DNA of 18,432 bases, from positions 1 to 18,432 of the forward strand of contig JAFGJR010000326.1 in the NCBI GenBank assembly GCA_016928975.1. Reading direction: 5' to 3'. Shown here in pieces: positions 6,520-18,410 of the stretch. The translations under genes and the position numbers were made by a program. The DNA is from Sedimentisphaerales bacterium. GTDB lineage: Bacteria; Planctomycetota; Phycisphaerae; Sedimentisphaerales; SG8-4. The notes under the pieces were generated by a model that saw nothing but the letters and a program-made list of their open reading frames with translations, had not been told where the DNA came from and did not search any database. The number at the start of each line of letters is the position of its first letter. Positions within the stretch are counted from its first letter, which is position 1.

Positions 6520-9500
6520 ATGAGTTTACGGCTGCACAATCAGGGTCTGTACGAGGCGCGATACGAGCACGACGCCTGTGGAATCGGGGCCGTTGTCAAC
6601 ATCAACGGCACCCACGACCACTCGATCATCGAGTACGGCAGGCAAATCCTCGTCAATCTGACCCACCGGGGAGCCGCCGGCGCGGATGAAACCACCGGCG
6701 ATGGGGCGGGCATCCTGTTCCAGATTCCCCACGAGTTCTTCGTCAACGAGGCCGACGAACGCGGCATTGCACTGCCGGAGCCCTCGCGGTATGGCGTGGG
6801 CATGGTCTTCAACTCCACGGACGCGGAGCTTCGAGGCAAGTGCGATCGGATTCTGGAAGAGGCGATTGTCTATTACGGCATGAAGACAGTTGGATGGCGC
6901 GAGGTCCCCACGTGCAGGGACTGCCTGGGCAAGATCGCGCTGGCCGCTGAGCCGCACATCCGGCAGGTCTTTGTCGATGGGGCGGGAATCGAGAGTGAGG
7001 AGCTTGAGCGGCGGCTCTACATGGTTCGCAAACGCGCCGAAAGACTCGTCAGCGAGCAGTTCGGGCCTGATGCGGAGGATTTCTACGTCGCGAGCCTCTC
7101 GTGTCGAACCATCTGCTACAAAGGCATGTTCATGGCCTGGCAGTTGTTCGCGTACTACCCGGACCTGGCGGACGAGCGGGTCAAGTCAGCGCTGGCCATC
7201 GTGCACCAGCGTTACAGCACGAACACGTTTCCCAACTGGCGACTGGCTCAGCCGTTCCGATGCATCGCCCACAACGGCGAGATCAACACGCTCAGCGGCA
7301 ACCGCAACAGTATGCGCGCCCGCGAGCCGAAGATGACCAGTCCCGTGTTCGGAGAGAACATCGAGGACCTGTTGCCGGTCCTCGCGCCCGGCGGCAGTGA
7401 CTCCGCCTGCTTCGACAACGTCCTGGAACTGCTCGTGCGCTCCGGCCGAAGCATGCCGCACGCGATGATGATGATGATCCCCGAAGCGTTCGGAGCCAAG
7501 TACCACATCAGCACCGACAAGCGGGCATTCTACGAGTACCATTCTTCGTTCATGGAACCCTGGGACGGCCCGGCGGCGATGCTCTTCACGGACGGCCGGA
7601 TCGTCGGCGGCACGCTGGACCGCAATGGCCTGCGGCCGTGCCGGTACCTCGTGACAACCGATGGGCTCGCCATCATCGGCAGCGAGGCGGGCGTCGTCGA
7701 GTTCCCGCCCGAGAAGATCCGCGTCAAAGGCCGGCTCCGCCCCGGACGCATGTTCCTCGTCGATACCGGTGAAGGCCGCATCATCTCGGACAACGAGATC
7801 AAGAGCAAAATCGCTCGCCAGAAGCCCTACCGACGATGGCTGGACGAGAATCGCATCGAGCTGCGAGGGCTCTTCGATTCTCCCAAGCTCGTCCAGTGCG
7901 ACCCTCAGACCATCGCCCGGCGGATGCGAGCCTTCGGCTATACCCGCGAAGAGCTCAAGATGATCCTGACGCCGATGGCGGTGAACGGCCAGGAGCCGGT
8001 CGGCTCAATGGGGAACGATACCCCGCTGGCGGTGCTTTCCGATCGATCCAAGCTGCTGTTCAGCTATTTCAAGCAGCTTTTCGCTCAGGTGACCAACCCG
8101 GCGATCGATCCACTCCGCGAGGGGTTGGTGATGAGCCTGATGGCCTTCACGGGCCGCAAGCCCAATGTGCTCGATGAGAGGCCTCAGCACTGCCGCCAGC
8201 TCAAACTGCCTCACCCCGTGCTGACGAATGAGGACCTTGAGCGGCTGCGCTCTGTGCACCGGGCGGATTTCCGCGTCGTCACGCTGCCAGCGTTGTTTGC
8301 CGCGGATCCGGCTCATTCTGCGGATGCCCTGCGTCGCGGCCTGGACGCGCTGATTGCCGCGGTCGAGAAGGCCATCAGAGACGGCGCTGTGTTCGTCATC
8401 CTCAGCGACCGCGAGCTGTCCGAGTCGCAGGCGCCGATTCCGTCGCTGCTGGCCACGGCGGCCGTACATCACGCAATGCTCAACCAGGGCCTGCGCCACG
8501 AGGTGGGATTGATCGTCGAGAGCGGCGAGCCGCGGGAGGTCATGCACTTCTGCCTCCTGTGCGGCTACGGCGCCAACGCGATCAATCCGTACATGGCGTT
8601 CGAGGCACTCGATGAGCTCAAACGCCGGGGCGAGTTGGGGGCCGAGATGGAACCCGTGCAGATCGCGGACAACTACATCGCCGCGGTCAAAAAAGGCATC
8701 CTCAAAACGATGAGCAAGATGGGCATCTCGACGCTCCGGAGCTACTGCGGGGCCCAGCTCTTCGAAGCGATTGGCCTGGATCGCGACCTTGTCAACGAGT
8801 ACTTCAGCGGCACCAGCTCACGAATTCACGGCGTAGGATTGGAGGGAATTGCCCGGGAGACGCTAGAGCGGCATCAATCGGCTTTTCAGCAGCGTCCGGC
8901 TGATATGATGGACCTGGACTTCGGCGGCGAGTACCACTTCCGTCACAAGGGGGAACGGCACCTGTGGAACCCGACAACGGTGTCGGAGCTCCAGCACGCC
9001 GTGCAGAACAACGAGGCCGGGGCCTACGCGGCCTATGCGAAGGCCATCAACGACCAGTCGCGGGCGCTGTGCACGTTGCGCGGATTGTTCGAGTTCGTGC
9101 CCGCCGCGTCCGTGCCGTTGGAGGAGGTGGAGCCCGCCGCAGAGATCGTCAAGCGCTTCTGCACCGGCGCGATGAGTCACGGCTCGATCAGCAAAGAGGC
9201 CCACGAATGCTTGGCCGTCGCGATGAACCGGCTCGGCGCCATGAGCAATACGGGCGAGGGCGGCGAGGATCCTCGGCGGTATCTGCCGGGACCCAATGGC
9301 GATTCGAAGAACTGCGCGATCAAGCAGGTCGCCAGCGCCCGTTTCGGAGTCACGATCAATTACCTGGCCCATGCCAAGGAGCTGCAGATCAAGATCGCCC
9401 AGGGTGCCAAGCCGGGCGAGGGGGGCCAGTTGCCCGGTCACAAGGTGACGCAGGAGATTGCCGACTTGCGATACTCGACGCCGGGCGTGACACTGATTTC

Positions 9501-11157
9501 GCCGCCCCCTCACCACGACATCTATTCGATTGAGGACCTCGCGCAGCTCATCTATGACCTCAAGTGCAGCAATCCGGGGGTGCGGGTCTCGGTCAAGCTG
9601 GTCGCGGAGGTCGGCGTCGGCACGATTGCGGCAGGTGTCGCCAAAGGCAACGCCGATGAAGTCCTCATCAGCGGCCACGACGGCGGCACCGGCGCCAGCC
9701 CCTTGTCGTCCATCAAGCACGCGGGCTGCCCCTGGGAGCTTGGCCTGGCGGAGACACAGCAGGTGCTCGTGATGAACAACCTGCGGGACCGGATTCGCGT
9801 GCAGGTAGACGGCCAGATGCGAACGGGCCGGGACGTCGTCATTGGGGCGATGCTCGGAGCCGAGCGGTTCGGCTTCGGCACGGCCGCCCTCGTGACGCTG
9901 GGCTGCACGCTGCTTCGAAAATGTCACGAGGGGGCCTGTGCCTTCGGCATCGCCACCCAGGACCCGGAGCTTCGAAAACGATTCGCCGGCAAGCCGGAGT
10001 ATCTTCAGCGATTCATGTACTTCGTGGCTGAAGAGGTCCGCACGATCATGGCGGAGCTGGGCTTCCGCAGGCTCGAAGAATTGGTTGGCAGGGTGGATCG
10101 GCTCAGGATGCAGAAGGCCTTGTCCCACTGGAAAGCCAAGGGACTCGATTTCTCAGCGATCTTCCATCCGCCCGACGTCTCCGACGGCAGGGCGGTTCGC
10201 TGCGTCGTTCCGCAGGCCGACCGGCTCGCCGACCACCTGGACTGGAAGATTCTCGAAGAAGCTGGTCCTGCGATCCAATTGATCGACCAGGGTGAGTCAT
10301 GTAGCGACCCCGCCCTCGGGGGTGAGCCCAGCCGGGGGCGGCCGGGCTACATGGGCGCAGCACCGACGCCTGTGCGGGTCGAGATGCCGATCCGAAACGT
10401 CAACCGCACGGTCGGGGCGATCCTCAGCAATCGCATTGTTTGCAGGTGTGGACCGAAGGGTTTGCCGGACGGTGCGCTGGAGGTCGTCCTGCGCGGCTCG
10501 GCGGGGCAAAGCTTCGGGGCGTTCCTGGTGCCGGGAGTGACGCTTCGCCTGATCGGCGACAGCAACGACTATCTCGGCAAGAGTCTCTCCGGCGGGCGGA
10601 TCATCGTGCAGATGCCTGAGAAATCGTCATTCATGGCCCATGAGAACGTCATCGCGGGCAACACGCTGCTGTACGGCGCCACGAGCGGGGAGGTCTTCAT
10701 CAACGGCGTAGCCGGCGAGCGGTTTGCCGTACGCAACAGCGGCGCGACGGCGGTCGTCGAAGGGGTCGGCGATCATGCCTGTGAGTACATGACCGGCGGG
10801 ACCGTCGTCGTCCTCGGGCAGACCGGCTGCAACTTCGCTGCCGGCATGAGCGGCGGGCTCGCTTACGTCCTCGACGAGATGCAACTGTTCGATACGCTGT
10901 GCAATCTCGACATGGTCGAGCTGGAGACGGTGTGGCAGGAGCGGGACACGGCGATCTTGTATGATTTGATCGAGCGCCACCTGGAATGGACGGGCAGCGA
11001 CCGGGCGCGACAGATTCTCAGGGCCTGGCCGGACATGGTCGGCCGGTTCGTGAAAGTGATCCCCGTCGACTATCGCAAGGCCCTGGAGAGGATGCGGGCG
11101 GTCGAGCATCGCGACACGGAGACCACGCCGGCGACCGAGGAGGTGTTCCATGGGTGA
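6520..11157 (+). CDS. gltB: Glutamate synthase (NADPH-type) large subunit
   Basis: This is the 1545-aa alpha subunit, of normal family length. With GltD it converts glutamine plus 2-oxoglutarate to two glutamates. The class II glutaminase domain comes first; its nucleophile is C20 in HDACGIG, exposed after removal of an unusually long 19-residue leader. GNRNSMRAREPKM and LDRNGLRPCRY are further amidotransferase signatures. A central domain follows, then the FMN-binding synthase domain (about 830-1200; GAMSHGSISKEAH, LISGHDGGTGASPLSSIKHA). The 3Fe-4S cysteines are C1129, C1135 and C1140 in GCTLLRKCHEGACAFG. The C-terminal GXGXG beta-helix begins after PIRNVNRTVGAILSNR. Residues about 1260-1278, in the linker between the last two domains, are encoded by a 56-bp palindrome and have no counterpart in the Bacillus protein as I recall it. 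gltB overlaps gltD by 8 bp, indicating coupled translation. Confidence 0.97.
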   Translation: MSLRLHNQGLYEARYEHDACGIGAVVNINGTHDHSIIEYGRQILVNLTHRGAAGADETTGDGAGILFQIPHEFFVNEADERGIALPEPSRYGVGMVFNSTDAELRGKCDRILEEAIVYYGMKTVGWREVPTCRDCLGKIALAAEPHIRQVFVDGAGIESEELERRLYMVRKRAERLVSEQFGPDAEDFYVASLSCRTICYKGMFMAWQLFAYYPDLADERVKSALAIVHQRYSTNTFPNWRLAQPFRCIAHNGEINTLSGNRNSMRAREPKMTSPVFGENIEDLLPVLAPGGSDSACFDNVLELLVRSGRSMPHAMMMMIPEAFGAKYHISTDKRAFYEYHSSFMEPWDGPAAMLFTDGRIVGGTLDRNGLRPCRYLVTTDGLAIIGSEAGVVEFPPEKIRVKGRLRPGRMFLVDTGEGRIISDNEIKSKIARQKPYRRWLDENRIELRGLFDSPKLVQCDPQTIARRMRAFGYTREELKMILTPMAVNGQEPVGSMGNDTPLAVLSDRSKLLFSYFKQLFAQVTNPAIDPLREGLVMSLMAFTGRKPNVLDERPQHCRQLKLPHPVLTNEDLERLRSVHRADFRVVTLPALFAADPAHSADALRRGLDALIAAVEKAIRDGAVFVILSDRELSESQAPIPSLLATAAVHHAMLNQGLRHEVGLIVESGEPREVMHFCLLCGYGANAINPYMAFEALDELKRRGELGAEMEPVQIADNYIAAVKKGILKTMSKMGISTLRSYCGAQLFEAIGLDRDLVNEYFSGTSSRIHGVGLEGIARETLERHQSAFQQRPADMMDLDFGGEYHFRHKGERHLWNPTTVSELQHAVQNNEAGAYAAYAKAINDQSRALCTLRGLFEFVPAASVPLEEVEPAAEIVKRFCTGAMSHGSISKEAHECLAVAMNRLGAMSNTGEGGEDPRRYLPGPNGDSKNCAIKQVASARFGVTINYLAHAKELQIKIAQGAKPGEGGQLPGHKVTQEIADLRYSTPGVTLISPPPHHDIYSIEDLAQLIYDLKCSNPGVRVSVKLVAEVGVGTIAAGVAKGNADEVLISGHDGGTGASPLSSIKHAGCPWELGLAETQQVLVMNNLRDRIRVQVDGQMRTGRDVVIGAMLGAERFGFGTAALVTLGCTLLRKCHEGACAFGIATQDPELRKRFAGKPEYLQRFMYFVAEEVRTIMAELGFRRLEELVGRVDRLRMQKALSHWKAKGLDFSAIFHPPDVSDGRAVRCVVPQADRLADHLDWKILEEAGPAIQLIDQGESCSDPALGGEPSRGRPGYMGAAPTPVRVEMPIRNVNRTVGAILSNRIVCRCGPKGLPDGALEVVLRGSAGQSFGAFLVPGVTLRLIGDSNDYLGKSLSGGRIIVQMPEKSSFMAHENVIAGNTLLYGATSGEVFINGVAGERFAVRNSGATAVVEGVGDHACEYMTGGTVVVLGQTGCNFAAGMSGGLAYVLDEMQLFDTLCNLDMVELETVWQERDTAILYDLIERHLEWTGSDRARQILRAWPDMVGRFVKVIPVDYRKALERMRAVEHRDTETTPATEEVFHG
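10298..10353. repeat. 56-bp GTAGC-ended palindromic element inside gltB
   Basis: CATGTAGC (10298-10305) and GCTACATG (10346-10353) are perfect inverted ends. Further in, CCGCCC pairs with GGGCGG and CGG with CCG, making an imperfect palindrome. It adds about 19 residues (ESCSDPALGG...) without breaking the frame. The GTAGC/GCTAC ends are shared with the two palindromes near 12716-12738 and 12936-12959, which suggests one dispersed REP-like family. Confidence 0.7.
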
Positions 11158-12577
11158 GATCAAGGGATTCCTCAAACATGAGCGCCAGGAGGTCGGACAC
11201 CGGGCGGTGGAGGAACGCATCCACGACTTCAACGAGATCGACCTGCCATTGACGCCGGACGCGATTCGTCGGCAGGCCGCGCGTTGCATGGATTGCGGCA
11301 TTCCTTTCTGTCAGGGGGCGGGCTGTCCTCTTGGCAACAACATCCCGGATATGAACGAGGCCGTGTACAAAGGGCAGTGGGAGCAGGCGTGCCGCATCTT
11401 ACACGAGACGGACAATTTCCCGGAGATCACCGGGCGCGTGTGTCCCGCGCCATGCGAGGCGTCCTGTACGCTGTCCATCAGCGACCAGCCCGTCCTGATC
11501 CGCCATATCGAGTACCAGATCGTCGAGCGAGGCTTCCAGGAAGGCTGGATCAGGCCGTTGCCCGCGACTCGCAGGACCGGCAAGCGCGTGGCGGTTGTCG
11601 GCTCCGGGCCCGCCGGACTGGCGGCCGCTCAGCAGTTGGCGCGGGCGGGACACGATGTGGTCGTCTTTGAGAAGGACGAGCAGGCGGGCGGCATGCTTCG
11701 CTACGGCATCCCCGATTTCAAGCTGGGCAAGCACGTCATCGACCGGCGCCTGGAACAGCTCGGTGCCGAGGGTGTCGAGTTCCAGACCGGCGTCAACGTC
11801 GGCAAGGACATCTCCGCACACTACCTGCGAAAGATGTTCGACTGCATTTGTCTGGCGATGGGCACGCGCCAGGCGAGAGATCTTGCGGTACCCGGCCGGG
11901 AACGAGGCAACATTCTCTTCGCTTTGGACTACCTGACCGCTCAGAACAGGCTGTGCAGCGCCGAGCCGCTGGATGATATCCCGCGCGTCAATGCCCGTGA
12001 CAAGGTTGTCGTCGTGCTCGGCGGCGGCGATACCGGCAGCGACTGTGTCGGCACTGCCCGGCGGCAGAGGGCCAAGAAGATCTATCAACTGGAGATCCTG
12101 CCGAGACCGCCTGAGAGTCGCCCCGTCGATACCCCCTGGCCGACGTGGCCGCGGATCATGAGAACGTCGTCTTCCCAGGAGGAAGGTTGTGAAAGGCGCT
12201 GGTCCGTGCTGACCAAGGCCTTCGCTGGCGACAACGGCAATGTGAAAGAGCTTCATGGCTGCGAAGTGGAGTGGATCAACACCAACGGCACCTGGCAGCT
12301 CAGGGAGCTGCCGGGGACGGAATTCGCCCTGAAGGCGGACCTGGTGCTGCTGGCCCTGGGGTTCCTGCACGTCACCCATGAGGGCCTGATTCAGGATTTA
12401 GGCTTGCAACTTGACGCAAAAGGCAATGTAATAGTGGACTGTTGCCAAACCAGTGAGTCGTGGGTCTTCGCCGCCGGCGATACGGTGAGCGGAGCTTCAC
12501 TGGTCGTCCGGGCTATCCATAGCGGGCGAGAGGCGGCAGTGGCGATGGACCGCTGGCTGCGTCAGAATCCCCAGTGA
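11150..12577 (+). CDS. gltD: Glutamate synthase (NADPH-type) small subunit
   Basis: This 475-aa beta subunit takes electrons from NADPH through FAD and passes them via Fe-S clusters to GltB. The N-terminal ferredoxin-like part carries the cluster cysteines C46, C49, C54 and C59 (CMDCGIPFCQGAGCP) and C98, C102 and C106 (RVCPAPCEASC). The FAD-binding Rossmann motif is GSGPAG at 151-156, followed by YGIPDFKLGK. The NADPH-binding motif is VLGGGDTGSDC. The C-terminal FAAGDTVSGASLVVRAIHSG closes the FAD domain. ATG 11150 overlaps the gltB stop (11155-11157) and lies after GAGGAGG within gltB, so the pair is translated together. Length and motifs are normal. Confidence 0.97.
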   Translation: MGEIKGFLKHERQEVGHRAVEERIHDFNEIDLPLTPDAIRRQAARCMDCGIPFCQGAGCPLGNNIPDMNEAVYKGQWEQACRILHETDNFPEITGRVCPAPCEASCTLSISDQPVLIRHIEYQIVERGFQEGWIRPLPATRRTGKRVAVVGSGPAGLAAAQQLARAGHDVVVFEKDEQAGGMLRYGIPDFKLGKHVIDRRLEQLGAEGVEFQTGVNVGKDISAHYLRKMFDCICLAMGTRQARDLAVPGRERGNILFALDYLTAQNRLCSAEPLDDIPRVNARDKVVVVLGGGDTGSDCVGTARRQRAKKIYQLEILPRPPESRPVDTPWPTWPRIMRTSSSQEEGCERRWSVLTKAFAGDNGNVKELHGCEVEWINTNGTWQLRELPGTEFALKADLVLLALGFLHVTHEGLIQDLGLQLDAKGNVIVDCCQTSESWVFAAGDTVSGASLVVRAIHSGREAAVAMDRWLRQNPQ

Positions 12578-12715
12578 CGCACGAAACCCCCTCCCCCTAC
12601 GGTCCGTAGAATGACGGGAGGTCGTGGATAGCCGAAGAGGGTGTGCGTCGCACCCCATACGTCGAAGTCGTCCAGGGCGGTCGGGCTGCACGTGCATCCT
12701 GACCGGGGTTTCGTG

Positions 12716-12738
12716 GTAGCATGGGCATCTTGCCCATG
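12716..12738 (+). repeat. REP-like palindrome, GTAGC plus 8-bp hairpin (left copy)
   Basis: GTAGC (12716-12720) runs into CATGGGCA (12720-12727), loop TCT, TGCCCATG (12731-12738), a perfect 8-bp stem. I recall closely similar sequence (giving spurious HGQDAHAT peptides) scattered through planctomycete genomes. The right copy at 12936-12959 points the other way. Confidence 0.6.
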
Positions 12739-12750
12739 AAGGTTGGATGT

Positions 12751-12927
12751 GGACTTTTGCAGAATGGACATTGGGCCTACTTTGGGAAGGAAGAATCTCG
12801 TCTCTCGATTCTTCCTTCCCAAACTCTGGCCCGCCGACAAAGAACAACTTGCGCTGATTCTTCAAGGAAATCGGAGAATGAGATTTCCTTGAAGAATATA
12901 GGCCCAATGTCCATTCTGCAAGAGTCC
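12751..12927. repeat. 177-bp composite inverted repeat: 29-bp arms enclosing two perfect long hairpins
   Basis: The outer arms 12751-12779 and 12899-12927 are reverse complements at 28 of 29 positions. Inside, 12781-12797 and 12807-12823 form a perfect 17-bp stem (TTTGGGAAGGAAGAATC), and 12857-12872 and 12882-12897 form a perfect 16-bp stem (ATTCTTCAAGGAAATC). Both have 9-nt loops. They are separated by a 33-nt unpaired stretch (12824-12856). Folded, this makes a three-way junction. It contains no ORF, so it could be a non-autonomous transposable element (MITE), a structured RNA or a leader for carB. A possible degenerate target duplication is GTTGGAT (12742-12748) and GTTAGAT (12929-12935). 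Confidence 0.85.
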
Positions 12928-12935
12928 AGTTAGAT

Positions 12936-12959
12936 CACGGGCGCTCGCGCCCGTGCTAC
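12936..12959 (-). repeat. REP-like palindrome, 8-bp hairpin plus GCTAC (right copy)
   Basis: CACGGGCG (12936-12943), loop CTCG, CGCCCGTG (12948-12955), then GCTAC (12955-12959). It is the inverted counterpart of the left copy and ends 6 bp before the carB ribosome site (AGGAG, 12966-12970), so a stable stem here could affect carB translation. Confidence 0.6.
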
Positions 12960-12973
12960 GGTGGCAGGAGCAT

Positions 12974-16192
<3,219 letters not shown>

Positions 16193-16196
16193 GCGC

Positions 16197-17318
16197 GTGA
16201 AAGCGATATTGCTACTGGAAGACGGCACGTTCTTTGAAGGCCGGGCGTTTGGCGCCCGGGGCCAGCGGTGCGGCGAGGTCGTATTCAATACGAGCATGTG
16301 TGGATACCAGGAGATCCTTACGGACCCCTCGTATCACGAGCAGATCATCACGATGACGTACCCGCTCATCGGGAATTACGGCACGAATGCGCAGGACTGG
16401 GAGTCGCGAAAGTCCTTCGCGGCCGGCTTCGTCGTCAAGGAGAATTGCCCGTATCCCAGCAATTGGCGAAACAGCGCCACGCTCGATGAATACCTGATCC
16501 GCAGCGGGATCGTCGGGATCGAGGGGATCGACACGCGGAGCCTCGTCCGGCACATCCGCACCCAGGGAGCCATGCGCGGCATCCTCTCGTCCACCGAGGT
16601 GGATCGCCAGAAATTGGCCCAGAGGCTTCAGGAATATCCGGGACTCGTCGGCAGGGACATCGTCAAGGACGTCACCATCGACAAATCCTACGGATGGACG
16701 GAAGGCACCGTGAACGTTCTGACGGGGGAGCGGGTCCAGCCCCCCGCGAAATACAAGGTCGTCGCGTTCGACTACGGGATCAAGCAGAACATCCTGCGGC
16801 TGCTGGTCTCGCATGGCTGCGATGTCACCGTGGTGCCCGCGCAGACACCGGCGACGGAAGTCCTGGCCCGAAAGCCGGACGGCGTGTTCCTGAGCAACGG
16901 GCCCGGCGACCCGGCGGCGGTGACCTATGCGATTGACACGGTCAAGGCACTTCTCGGCAAGCTGCCTGTCTTCGGCATCTGTCTCGGCCACCAAATCCTT
17001 GGCCTGGCCCTGGGCGGACGCACCTACAAACTCAAGTTCGGCCATCGCGGCGCCAATCATCCCGTCAAGAATCTCGACACCGGCAAGATCGAGATCACCA
17101 GCCAGAATCATGGCTTCTGCGTGGACCTCGACTCTCTCGCGGGCAAGGACGTGGAGCTGACCCACATGAACCTCAACGACAACACGCTGGAAGGCCTTCG
17201 TTGCCGAAAGCTGGCGGCGTTCTCCGTCCAGTACCATCCCGAAGCATCCCCCGGACCGCACGATTCGCGATACCTCTTCGATGAGTTCACCCGCTTGATG
17301 GATGCGAGGGCAGCGTAG
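16197..17318 (+). CDS. carA: Carbamoyl-phosphate synthase small (glutaminase) subunit
   Basis: This 373-aa subunit hydrolyses glutamine and channels ammonia to CarB. The N-terminal CarA-specific domain starts [20 protein letters not shown] and includes [17 protein letters not shown] and [19 protein letters not shown]. The C-terminal class I amidotransferase has SNGPGDP, the nucleophile C262 in FGICLGHQ, and the H347/E349 pair in QYHPEAS. The start is GTG at 16197, 4 bp after the carB stop, with AGGGATAGG in the carB end as a modest ribosome site. All catalytic residues are present. The order carB-carA is the reverse of the usual carA-carB. Confidence 0.96.
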   Translation: MKAILLLEDGTFFEGRAFGARGQRCGEVVFNTSMCGYQEILTDPSYHEQIITMTYPLIGNYGTNAQDWESRKSFAAGFVVKENCPYPSNWRNSATLDEYLIRSGIVGIEGIDTRSLVRHIRTQGAMRGILSSTEVDRQKLAQRLQEYPGLVGRDIVKDVTIDKSYGWTEGTVNVLTGERVQPPAKYKVVAFDYGIKQNILRLLVSHGCDVTVVPAQTPATEVLARKPDGVFLSNGPGDPAAVTYAIDTVKALLGKLPVFGICLGHQILGLALGGRTYKLKFGHRGANHPVKNLDTGKIEITSQNHGFCVDLDSLAGKDVELTHMNLNDNTLEGLRCRKLAAFSVQYHPEASPGPHDSRYLFDEFTRLMDARAA

Positions 17319-17326
17319 TCTATCAC

Positions 17327-18382
17327 TCACTGACGGCCTGATGCAGCGAGGAGCGCTTCGACGAAATCCCTGGGAACCCGTGTACCGAGATTCTGAGTTT
17401 GGCGCACGTCGTCCCATGCCCTGCTGTAGTCACCCCTGGCATAGTGAACCAGACTGCGTTCGAAGTACGCCCTGACACAATGTGGGTCAATCTCGATGGC
17501 CTTTGTAAGGCATGAAATCGCCTGCTCATGCTGATTCATCGCCGCATGGAGACGGGCGCATCGGATGTAGCCTTCGACGAAATCCGGCCGTATCTCGATG
17601 ACCTTGCCAAGATCGGATGCCGCTGCGCCCAGATTGCCAATGGCGAGGCAGACGAGCGCACGATTGTAGAAGGCATCGACGGATGTCGGGGCTCTCCGTA
17701 TCGCCCTGGCGAACTCCGCGAGGGCAGCTTGATACTCGCCTTGCCGGGCGAGGGCCACGCCGCGGTGATTGTAAGCCTGTGCGTCCTCCGGGTCTCCCGG
17801 AGGAACTTGACCTGCCAGACGCAACTGATCCTGCCATCGCGGGTCCGGTCGACCGAGCGCCTCCTGGAACTCGGCCTGCCATTGCTGCATCTTCTCCCGC
17901 TGGTCGGCGGCTGTCCTGGCCTCAAACTCCCGGCCGGCGGGCATGTAGCCTCTCTTCTGGAGCACCCTGACTCCGAGGGGATATTTGTGCAACGCAGCGG
18001 CGTATGGCAACGCCTGGATTCTCTCGGCATTCACCAGCGTCTCACGATATCCGAAGGAATCCTTCAGAACGATGTCAAAGGGCAATTGATAGGAGGACGT
18101 GACGCCGAGGACCACGTGGATGAACCCAACGCCGATGACGACGAGGCCTGCCGCGACACACAGGGTCACGGACGTTCTCTCGTACCACTTCTTTCGCGGC
18201 TTGTCGGGACGGCCCTCGCGCTGTACGCCCTGCCCGTGACGGCGGAACGCCAAGGCTGCCGCAACGGCGGAAATCCCAAACTCGCAATCCGAAATCCGAA
18301 ACAAATCCAAAATCCAAAGCCTCAATGGCCGAACCGCTGCCGCCGGCCCCCGCCCCGTTTGGGATTTGGAGTTTTCGGACAT
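17327..18382 (-). CDS. Membrane-anchored TPR-repeat protein (start uncertain)
   Basis: The longest frame gives 351 aa. One transmembrane segment lies at about 70-93 (VTLCVAAGLVVIGVGFIHVV), after a basic stretch KPRKKWYERTS, so the N-terminus is probably cytoplasmic and the rest outside the membrane. Residues 96-147 contain YRETLVNAERIQALPY and VRVLQKRGYMPAG. Four TPRs follow at about 201-234, 235-268, 269-302 and 303-333 (AQAYNHRGVALARQGEYQAA is the first). TPRs mediate protein contacts; the partner is unknown. The first ~36 residues are encoded by a repeat-like tract (18271-18410), so the ATG at 18382 is doubtful and the real start may be an alternative codon nearer residue 55; I see no clear ribosome site. 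It converges on carA with only 8 bp between stops and no visible terminator. Confidence 0.75.
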   Translation of the reverse strand: MSENSKSQTGRGPAAAVRPLRLWILDLFRISDCEFGISAVAAALAFRRHGQGVQREGRPDKPRKKWYERTSVTLCVAAGLVVIGVGFIHVVLGVTSSYQLPFDIVLKDSFGYRETLVNAERIQALPYAAALHKYPLGVRVLQKRGYMPAGREFEARTAADQREKMQQWQAEFQEALGRPDPRWQDQLRLAGQVPPGDPEDAQAYNHRGVALARQGEYQAALAEFARAIRRAPTSVDAFYNRALVCLAIGNLGAAASDLGKVIEIRPDFVEGYIRCARLHAAMNQHEQAISCLTKAIEIDPHCVRAYFERSLVHYARGDYSRAWDDVRQTQNLGTRVPRDFVEALLAASGRQ

Positions 18383-18410
18383 TTGTGCTTGTTTCGAGTT
18401 TCGTAGCCAT
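18271..18410. repeat. Low-complexity AATCC-rich interspersed repeat
   Basis: The tract is dominated by variants of AAATCC(C/G)AAA in tandem. It includes the perfect 11-bp inverted pair AAATCCCAAAC (18271-18281) and GTTTGGGATTT (18357-18367). Its base composition contrasts with the GC-rich coding DNA around it, and I recall similar tracts dispersed in planctomycete genomes. It overlaps the annotated 5' end of the TPR gene. Confidence 0.55.

Larger units (their letters stand above)
12578..12973. other. Noncoding gap gltD-carB, packed with palindromes
   Basis: No gene is supported here. The first 140 bp hold a short hairpin (CTACGG TC CGTAG near 12600) and no T-rich terminator. The rest is almost entirely inverted repeats: two GTAGC palindromes enclosing the composite element at 12751-12927. 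carB therefore has no obvious standard promoter immediately upstream, and could be read from the gltBD transcript or from a promoter hidden in this region. Confidence 0.6.

Noticed and set aside
8863..10128. 421-aa antisense frame in gltB, and similar ones at 11399-12379, 12956-14158 and 16212-17417
   Set aside because: They lie fully inside gltB, gltD, carB and carA and have the composition expected of antisense GC-rich codon shadows.
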